Assembly (NCBI GenBank): GCA_964577205.1
Contig: CAZNYG010000003.1
Span: forward strand, 1-56,910
Length of the DNA stretch: 56,910 bases
Source of the DNA: CAZNYG01 sp964577205
GTDB lineage: Bacteria; Elusimicrobiota; Endomicrobiia; Endomicrobiales; CAIRNS01
Direction: 5' to 3'
The notes under the pieces: generated by a model
The model's database searches: none
Told to the model about the DNA's origin: nothing
What the model saw: the letters and a program-made list of their open reading frames with translations, nothing else
Position numbers and translations under genes: made by a program
In this document: positions 52,528-56,910 of the stretch, in pieces
Layout of the letters: every line of letters begins with the position of its first letter
How positions within the stretch are numbered: the first letter of the stretch is position 1

Positions 52528-52599
52528 AGCCGGCGATAGGATTTGAACCTACGACCCATCGCTTACGAAGCGATTGCTCTACCACTGAGCTACGCCGGC
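52528..52599 (-). tRNA. tRNA-Thr (anticodon CGT)
   Basis: Cloverleaf on the minus strand: acceptor GCCGGCG/CGCCGGC, D-arm GCTCAGTGGTAGAGC, anticodon stem ATCGC/GCGAT with loop TTCGTAA (anticodon CGT), T-arm with GGTTCAAATCC. CCA is not encoded. A run of eight Ts follows immediately and may terminate transcription. Confidence 0.95.
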
Positions 52600-52698
52600 G
52601 CTGTTACGTCCTTGACTGACGGTTTCGGTAAGAGAGAAAAGAGCTCGGGTCATTGCCGCCCGCCTCGCTGCCGGGACGGTTCTTCGAGCAGTTCAATA

Positions 52699-52771
52699 TG
52701 CTGGGGGACAGAATCGAACTGTCGACACCAGGTTTTTCAGACCTGTGCTCTACCGACTGAGCTACCCCAGC
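52699..52771 (-). tRNA. tRNA-Phe (anticodon GAA)
   Basis: Cloverleaf on the minus strand: acceptor GCTGGGG/CCCCAGC, D-arm GCTCAGTCGGTAGAGC, anticodon stem CAGGT/ACCTG with loop CTGAAAA (anticodon GAA), T-arm with AGTTCGATTCT. Discriminator A, no encoded CCA. It lies 99 nt upstream of tRNA-Thr, probably in one transcript. Confidence 0.96.
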
Positions 52772-52804
52772 GTGTATTCAAAAGCATACCCCATCCCAAT
52801 GGAT

Positions 52805-52921
52805 GAGGCACGCAAAAACGGAACGGTAAAACCTAAAACAAAAATTGTAAAATGATAAATCATCACCGGCTTTTTTTCACTTTCCTGCCTGTTTTACATT
52901 TTTCGTTTTTCATTGCCTTTA
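52805..52921 (-). repeat. AT-rich intergenic inverted-repeat element after the YtxH gene
   Basis: The right arm begins in the YtxH stop codon (TAAAGGC) and reads GGCAATGAAAAACG, then GTAAAACAGG on the minus strand. The other arm near 52805-52833 reads GGCACGCAAAAACG, then GTAAAACC in the opposite orientation. The arms match imperfectly. The spacer up to tRNA-Phe shows no gene. Confidence 0.6.
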
Positions 52922-53215
52922 TGTGTTCTGCTGCTGCTTGCGTTCAAAGGCCCGCTTGCCGGCTTCAAAAGCCTCCTCAAGGCGTTCCTTGTTCGACAGT
53001 ATCGAATCCCTGCCTTCGCTGACGATCTGGGTCGTTTTGGCTTTAATATCGTCACCGATGTTTTCAAGCTTGTCCGTAAGGTCTTCACCCATATCCTTCA
53101 GTTTCCGGCGGGTTTCTTTCCCTGAACTTGGAGCGTAAATGATCCCCAGGGCCGCTCCGACCAGGCCGCCGAGAATAAAAGCAAGAATGATCTCTCCGGA
53201 ATTCCTATCAGACAT
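52919..53215 (-). CDS. YtxH-domain protein
   Basis: A 98-residue protein from the ATG at 53215 (GGAGGG upstream): one hydrophobic helix (GEIILAFILGGLVGAALGII) followed by the YtxH motif YAPSSGKETRRKLKDMG and a charged helix ending in KQQQNT. YtxH-like proteins are small membrane proteins linked to general stress in Bacillus; the function is poorly known. It overlaps the DUF948 gene by 8 nt. Confidence 0.82.
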   Translation of the reverse strand: MSDRNSGEIILAFILGGLVGAALGIIYAPSSGKETRRKLKDMGEDLTDKLENIGDDIKAKTTQIVSEGRDSILSNKERLEEAFEAGKRAFERKQQQNT

Positions 53216-53555
53216 GTTTCCCTCCTTCGGCTGCGCAACATGTATCATTACAGCTTACTTTCCCCGCGGGCTCAGGCGCGCGGTTCTTTTGCGAGCGATT
53301 CATGACATACGAGGCGACTGCCGACGCCAGCCAGCTCCCCGCCTTGAACCAGGGTGTGGTAAAACGTTCAACCAACGAAGAGACAAAACCGGTGACTTTG
53401 GAAACGGACGCCAGTTCCCTGTTGAGATTAGCTATGAGCTCTTCCGCCTGGCGGGCGGTTTTGCGCAGCTGGTTCAACGTCACAACAAGGTACACGGCAG
53501 CCACGAGAACAGCCACGGCTACTGCGACCGCGCACGCGACATACACTGTCTCCAT
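53208..53555 (-). CDS. DUF948-like membrane protein
   Basis: A 115-residue protein from the ATG at 53555 (AGAGG six bases upstream): an N-terminal helix (YVACAVAVAVAVLVAAVYLVV), then a helical stretch with RKTARQAEELIANLNRELASV, as in DUF948/YtxG. Paired with YtxH as in Bacillus ytxGH. The Cys-containing tail CNDTCCAAEGG is unusual. Probably envelope stress-related, by family association only. Confidence 0.72.
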   Translation of the reverse strand: METVYVACAVAVAVAVLVAAVYLVVTLNQLRKTARQAEELIANLNRELASVSKVTGFVSSLVERFTTPWFKAGSWLASAVASYVMNRSQKNRAPEPAGKVSCNDTCCAAEGGKHV

Positions 53556-53594
53556 TGTCAACCTCTTGCCGGCGGTAAATTATAAGCCTCTTTA

Positions 53595-53623
53595 ATTCTA
53601 ACAAATGAATGAAGTTCTGTCAA
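53595..53623 (-). promoter_or_regulatory. sigma-70 promoter of the DUF948-YtxH operon
   Basis: TTGACA and TAGAAT are 17 nt apart on the minus strand, about 40 nt before the DUF948 start and just after the nth stop. Confidence 0.8.
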
Positions 53624-53632
53624 ACCGGAAGG

Positions 53633-54307
53633 TCATCTCCCGTCGCGGCAGCCGGCAGAAGGGCAAACATCCTTCAAGCGGCACTCAGAATGCCTGGGCG
53701 AGCGGGCAACGCAGACGCGGCGCCCGTGATACTGCAACAGGAGCGGGAAGCCGGCCCATTCACCGTGGGGAACTAAGGCCATAAGGTCTTTTTCGATCTT
53801 CACCGGATCGCTATGCGCTGAAAGGCCGAGACGGCCGGAAAGCCGGATCACGTGTGTGTCAACGGCTATCCCTTCTTCCCTGCCGAAGATATTCCCGAGA
53901 ACGATGTTCGCCGTTTTCCGCGCGACCCCGGGAAGTCTCACAAGCTCATCCATCGAACCGGGCACTTCGCCTCCGAACTCGTCCATGATCACGCGCGCCG
54001 CTCCGATAATGTTCCTGGCCTTGTTCCTGAAAAATCCGGTCGAGCGGACCATTCCCTCCACATCTTCCTGAGCGGCCACGGAAAAAGTTTTCGCGTCGGG
54101 GTATTTCTTAAAAAGGCCCGGGGTCANNNNNNNNNNCGGGGTCACCATGTTTACCCTTTCGTCCGTGCACTGAGCGGAAAGGATTGTCGCGACAAGCAGT
54201 TGGAAAGGCGTCGAATGGTCCAGCGTGACACGCGCGTCCGGATATTCCTTTTTCAGGCGGTGAAGAATGGCCTTTACAAACGACGCCTTATCAACTTTCC
54301 CTTTCAT
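53633..54307 (-). CDS. nth: endonuclease III with an altered iron-sulphur ligand
   Basis: A HhH-GPD DNA glycosylase/AP lyase: DHSTPFQLLVATILSAQCTD, the hairpin LPGVARKTANIVLG with the catalytic Lys, and VDTHVIRLSGRLG with the catalytic Asp. It removes oxidised pyrimidines. The 4Fe-4S loop normally reads C-X6-C-X2-C-X5-C; here it is CVARSPRHSECRLKDVC, so the second ligand is His. The assembly gap (ten Ns) falls in the middle, but its flanks repeat TGACCCCG; joining them gives MVTPGLFKKY, a normal sequence of about 218 residues. It overlaps the inositol-phosphatase stop by 4 nt. Confidence 0.93.
   Translation of the reverse strand: MKGKVDKASFVKAILHRLKKEYPDARVTLDHSTPFQLLVATILSAQCTDERVNMVTPXXXXTPGLFKKYPDAKTFSVAAQEDVEGMVRSTGFFRNKARNIIGAARVIMDEFGGEVPGSMDELVRLPGVARKTANIVLGNIFGREEGIAVDTHVIRLSGRLGLSAHSDPVKIEKDLMALVPHGEWAGFPLLLQYHGRRVCVARSPRHSECRLKDVCPSAGCRDGR
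54127..54136. other. 10-N assembly gap
   Basis: Ten Ns are flanked on both sides by the same eight bases (cggggtca), which suggests that two contig ends overlap and that no sequence is missing. Collapsing the duplicate keeps the nth frame open. Confidence 0.95.
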
Positions 54308-55125
54308 CCTTTTCCCTTTCGCGGCATTGGGCCGGAAATAAGAGAAAGCATCGGACGGTGTATCCGTCCGTTTGAAGCAAGGATGCTTTTCCCCGTCAGA
54401 TAATCCTTGCCTCCCGCGAGATCCGTTACCTTGCCTCCCGCTTCATTTACTATCAACGCCCCGGCGGCGACATCCCAGGGCTTTAATCCTTCTTCCCAGA
54501 ACGCGTCGCAGCGGCCGGCGGCGACATAGGCAAGATCGATCGCGGCGGACCCGAAACGTCGCACCCCCTGCGCGCTGACCAGCACATTTTTCAGGGAGGC
54601 CAGGGCATGACCCGGCTTATCGTGTATATCGTAGGAAAAACCGGTCACCGCCAGCGAACGGATCACTTTGTTCTGAGCCGACACACGGAGACGGACACCG
54701 TTTAGCCAGGCCCCTCCTCCTTTTTCCCCCACGAACATTTCCTTCACGCGCGGGGCGTACACGACGCCGGAAATGATCCGGCCCCGGTATTGAAGAGCGA
54801 CCGACACCGCGAACAGAGGTACACCGTGAATGTAGTTCACCGTCCCGTCCAAAGGATCGACGATCCATCTGAACCCGTTCGCCGGAGCATCGTCCCTGCC
54901 TTCCTCCGCCTGGATCGCGTGCCCCGGGAAAGCCGAGTGGATCACTTTACAGACCGCTTCCTGCGAAGCCTTATCGGCCTGGGTGACGGGATCGATGCTG
55001 CCCTTGTAATGGATATCCAGCCGTCGGCTGAAAAAATACAAAAGCGCCTCGCTTCCTTTGCGAGCCGCCTTTATTGCCGTAAGCGTGTATTGGTTGAATT
55101 TTCTTGAATGAGAAGACTGTCCCAT
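54304..55125 (-). CDS. suhB: inositol monophosphatase family protein
   Basis: About 273 residues from the ATG at 55125. Motifs of the lithium-sensitive phosphatase family: QAEEGRDD, the metal site WIVDPLDGTVNYIHGVPLF, and near the end KPWDVAAGALIVNEAGGKVTD. It hydrolyses inositol-1-phosphate or related sugar phosphates; bacterial SuhB also acts in rRNA transcription. The symbol is by family resemblance only. The open frame runs 29 codons further upstream with no family similarity. It precedes nth by a 4-nt overlap. Confidence 0.88.
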   Translation of the reverse strand: MGQSSHSRKFNQYTLTAIKAARKGSEALLYFFSRRLDIHYKGSIDPVTQADKASQEAVCKVIHSAFPGHAIQAEEGRDDAPANGFRWIVDPLDGTVNYIHGVPLFAVSVALQYRGRIISGVVYAPRVKEMFVGEKGGGAWLNGVRLRVSAQNKVIRSLAVTGFSYDIHDKPGHALASLKNVLVSAQGVRRFGSAAIDLAYVAAGRCDAFWEEGLKPWDVAAGALIVNEAGGKVTDLAGGKDYLTGKSILASNGRIHRPMLSLISGPMPRKGKG

Positions 55126-55192
55126 CGGAAGGGCCCCGTCACCGCGTTCCACTTCATGGAATAAAGAGGATACATCAAACCTTGAAATTAGA

Positions 55193-55222
55193 AAGGAGAG
55201 AGGTGAAAACACCTTTCTCCTT
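55193..55222 (-). other. 12-bp hairpin in the leader of the inositol-phosphatase gene
   Basis: AAGGAGA and AGGTG pair with CACCT and TCTCCTT around AAAA, with one internal mismatch. It lies between tRNA-Asp and the phosphatase start. A second smaller hairpin (CTTTCGC/GCGAAAAG, 55233-55251) is next to the tRNA 3' end. They may help tRNA processing or partial termination. Confidence 0.45.
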
Positions 55223-55254
55223 ATTCCGCATTCTTTCGCCTTCGCGAAAAGATA

Positions 55255-55330
55255 CGGGGACGACGGGATTTGAACCCGCGCTCTCTGCCTTGACAGGGCA
55301 GCGTGTTAAACCAGGCTACACCACGTCCCC
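55255..55330 (-). tRNA. tRNA-Asp (anticodon GTC)
   Basis: Cloverleaf on the minus strand: acceptor GGGGACG/CGTCCCC, anticodon stem CTGCC/GGCAG with loop CTGTCAA (anticodon GTC), T-arm GCGGGTTCAAATCCCGT, discriminator G, no encoded CCA. A GUN anticodon makes it a target of the Tgt-QueA-QueH pathway encoded in the same window. Confidence 0.97.
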
Positions 55331-55346
55331 AACTACTTGATTCGGG

Positions 55347-55376
55347 ATTATACCAGAAATACCGCAGGTTTGTCAA
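55347..55376 (-). promoter_or_regulatory. strong sigma-70 promoter of tRNA-Asp
   Basis: TTGACA and TATAAT, both perfect, are 18 nt apart on the minus strand, 17 nt before the tRNA 5' end. Readthrough could also express the inositol phosphatase and nth. Confidence 0.9.
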
Positions 55377-55399
55377 ATCTCAGACGATATGATCCGGCC

Positions 55400-56395
55400 T
55401 CAGGGAAAGCGGAGAGAAACGCCTAAACGGTGGGATCCGCTGGTCTTCTCGACCTCGAAAGGAAGGGCGAAAGCGTAATCTATGATGAGTTTGGTCTCCG
55501 ACTTGATCTTGAATTCGTACCCGAGCCCGAACGTGAACTCCTGGCGCGACGTTCCAGCCCGCAGCGCGAACAGGTCCTTGAAGAACCAGGATTCGGCGCC
55601 GATGCGGTAATCCGTATATTTGTCCCTCCGCACGATGTCCGCGGCTACGGTAAAGCAGGAGAGCTTCGCGTACGGCAGTTTGTCGCGGTAATAGGCGATA
55701 CCGACCGCGTTCTCGTTGTACACCTTGTCTTCATTGCGCAGTCCGATATCCGGCGTGGTAAGGTTTTTCCCCATGATACCTACGGAGAAGCCGGTCCCGG
55801 GCAGCATTACAAGCACGCCGGCATCTACTGTCAGCGCCCCTTTGCTGTTCCCGTTGGAGAACGTCGGGTTGTTCTCGTTCCTCGAATCTACGGTATACTC
55901 ATGTTTGAGATATTTGACGTTCGCTCCCAGGGAACACAGTACCGTATCGCTCTTCAGCCTGAGAATATCGTTTACATATCTGCCATAACTGACGGACGCG
56001 GAATCTTCGCGGTAAAGGCCCGGAGTAGAAAGCGCGGACCATGTGACACCCAGCGTCCCAGCGCGGGCATTCAGCGGGTGGATATAGCCGAGATAATTCT
56101 GACCGATATCAACGCCTTCAAGGCCCGTAAACAGTTTCGCCGACATGAACGTCGCTTCCCTGCTCGAAACCTGGGCGAGCCCGGCGGGATTATACAGAGT
56201 CCCGTTCGCGTCGTTCGCGACCGCGGTAAAAGCGCCGCCCATTCCCAACGGACGGACGCCCCATCCCGAGTCTTTGAACGCGGCATGCAGAGGAGAGGCG
56301 CCGACCAGCAGGCAGAGGGCAGAAACCAGCGCGCCGCCCCGGAGGGCCGCCATGAGAGAACCCGAACGATGATTAGAGAAAAGGTTCTTTTTCAT
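55400..56395 (-). CDS. PorV/PorQ-family outer-membrane barrel
   Basis: A 331-residue protein with a signal peptide (ALVSALCLLVGASPLHAAF), then the family start GWGVRPLGMGGAFTAVANDANGTLYNPAGLA (read in two pieces) and alternating beta strands to a terminal aromatic (LGVSLRFP). PorV proteins are outer-membrane parts of type IX secretion that release cargo C-terminal domains. The upstream gene, overlapping by 4 nt, ends in just such a domain, so cargo and barrel are co-translated. Confidence 0.88.
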   Translation of the reverse strand: MKKNLFSNHRSGSLMAALRGGALVSALCLLVGASPLHAAFKDSGWGVRPLGMGGAFTAVANDANGTLYNPAGLAQVSSREATFMSAKLFTGLEGVDIGQNYLGYIHPLNARAGTLGVTWSALSTPGLYREDSASVSYGRYVNDILRLKSDTVLCSLGANVKYLKHEYTVDSRNENNPTFSNGNSKGALTVDAGVLVMLPGTGFSVGIMGKNLTTPDIGLRNEDKVYNENAVGIAYYRDKLPYAKLSCFTVAADIVRRDKYTDYRIGAESWFFKDLFALRAGTSRQEFTFGLGYEFKIKSETKLIIDYAFALPFEVEKTSGSHRLGVSLRFP

Positions 56396-56910
56396 TTTGC
56401 CACCACGATAGTGCCGCTGACCGTTTTTCCCGCTGCTTTTACCTGGTAAACGTAAATGCCGCTTTCAACGACATCGTTGTCATCGTCCCTGCCGTCCCAG
56501 TCATAGGGCGCCTGGCTTATCTGGCGCACGCGCCGGCCAGTCACGTCGTAGATGTTGATCACATCGCCGGAAGAAAGCATCGGGAACCGCGCCTTGTCGT
56601 AACCCGGGGTCAAAGGCGTAATGATACGGTCCTTTGTGCGATAATCGTCTTCCGTTAGAGCGCCGACATGGAAAAGGGCATATATGCTGAAATGGCTGAT
56701 CTCCCAGGTAACGCGGTTGTTCGCCGCGTCAACCGTGCCGCCGACAAGCTGCCACGTTGTACCGTCAAGCACGAATATCCTCAGATCGGCCGCCCGCTGC
56801 TGCGTCCCGTCAACAATTCCGTCATGGTCGGCATCGGCGTAAAACAGCGAAAGCGTTACCGGCACACGGAACGTCAGGCCGCTTGGAAGGAACTCATAAG
56901 CGGCGACAAC
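56392..56910 (-). CDS. secreted protein with FlgD-like/type IX-style C-terminal sorting domain (3' part only)
   Basis: The frame is open to the window end, so only the last ~172 residues are seen. They start in AAYEFLPSGLTFRVPVTLSL and contain YADADHDGIVDGTQQR and EISHFSIYALFHV. The tail is a C-terminal sorting domain (VINIYDVTGRRVRQI, DWDGRDDDNDVVESGIYVYQV, GTIVVAK), like that of the GH81 enzyme. Catalytic or binding domains must lie outside the window. Confidence 0.8.
   Translation of the reverse strand, partial: VVAAYEFLPSGLTFRVPVTLSLFYADADHDGIVDGTQQRAADLRIFVLDGTTWQLVGGTVDAANNRVTWEISHFSIYALFHVGALTEDDYRTKDRIITPLTPGYDKARFPMLSSGDVINIYDVTGRRVRQISQAPYDWDGRDDDNDVVESGIYVYQVKAAGKTVSGTIVVAK

Noticed and set aside
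52493..52585. N-terminal extension of the barrel-CsgG gene
   Set aside because: These codons are a translation of tRNA-Thr and its trailing T-run; the signal peptide begins at the ATG at 52492.

Overview
The window reads as ordinary chromosomal DNA of a diderm, lipopolysaccharide-making bacterium. It encodes KDO, heptose and lipid A enzymes, Lpt export ATPase and periplasmic parts, outer-membrane barrels, a PEP-CTERM protein and type-IX-like C-terminal sorting domains. GC-rich coding sequence, O-antigen-ligase/TPR proteins, PorV-like barrels and HprK-PtsN beside HPF would fit an uncultured lineage such as Omnitrophota or a related candidate phylum. That placement is an inference; no rRNA gene is present. 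All 60 protein genes and all three tRNAs I recognise lie on the minus strand, mostly in tight operons with 1-4 nt start/stop overlaps. A 10-N scaffold gap shows that this is a draft assembly.

Layout, from low to high coordinates (transcription runs from high to low). 1-4966: hprK (partial), ptsN, hpf, then lptB-lptA-lptC, an LpxL-type acyltransferase and kdsC. 5133-13465: a small zinc-ribbon membrane protein, kdsA, pyrG, kdsB, a heptose kinase (rfaE1), an unknown deoxyhypusine-synthase-like protein, a LysM-DUF3108 protein, gmhB and lpxK. 13455-23218: LPS core and surface-glycan genes (two GT2, a frameshifted GT4, a PIG-L deacetylase, an O-antigen ligase, two heptosyltransferases, a DUF374-GT9 fusion and waaA). 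23417-30540: a B12-methionine-synthase-activation-like protein, secF-secD, yajC, tgt, two paralogous HD-domain proteins and a GGDEF-PilZ protein. 30625-36386: queA, a SpoIID protein, queH, ruvBAC and yebC. 36515-40029: two single-gene units, a secreted GH81 glucanase and a PEP-CTERM protein. 40228-46310: a complete F-type ATP synthase operon behind a consensus promoter. 46416-56910: two O-antigen-ligase/TPR proteins, a barrel-CsgG fusion, tRNA-Thr, tRNA-Phe, a YtxH/DUF948 pair, nth, an inositol monophosphatase, tRNA-Asp, a PorV-like barrel and the C-terminus of a secreted protein.

The genes form a coherent envelope programme. pyrG supplies CTP for KdsB. KdsA, KdsC, KdsB and WaaA make and attach KDO. 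RfaE1, GmhB and the GT9 enzymes make and attach heptose. LpxK and the acyltransferase finish lipid A, and LptABC export the product. SecDF-YajC, the PorV-like barrels and the C-terminal sorting domains serve protein export.

The most unusual structure is intergenic. A family of short elements, usually starting within a few bases of a stop codon, is built from degenerate tandem words of about 8 nt. Several have two arms in inverted orientation, and two of them (14230-14333 and 23242-23414) share the outer end AAAGGCGTTC. The word differs between elements but is kept between the two arms of one element. I cannot match this to a named repeat family, and it is my main candidate for something undescribed.
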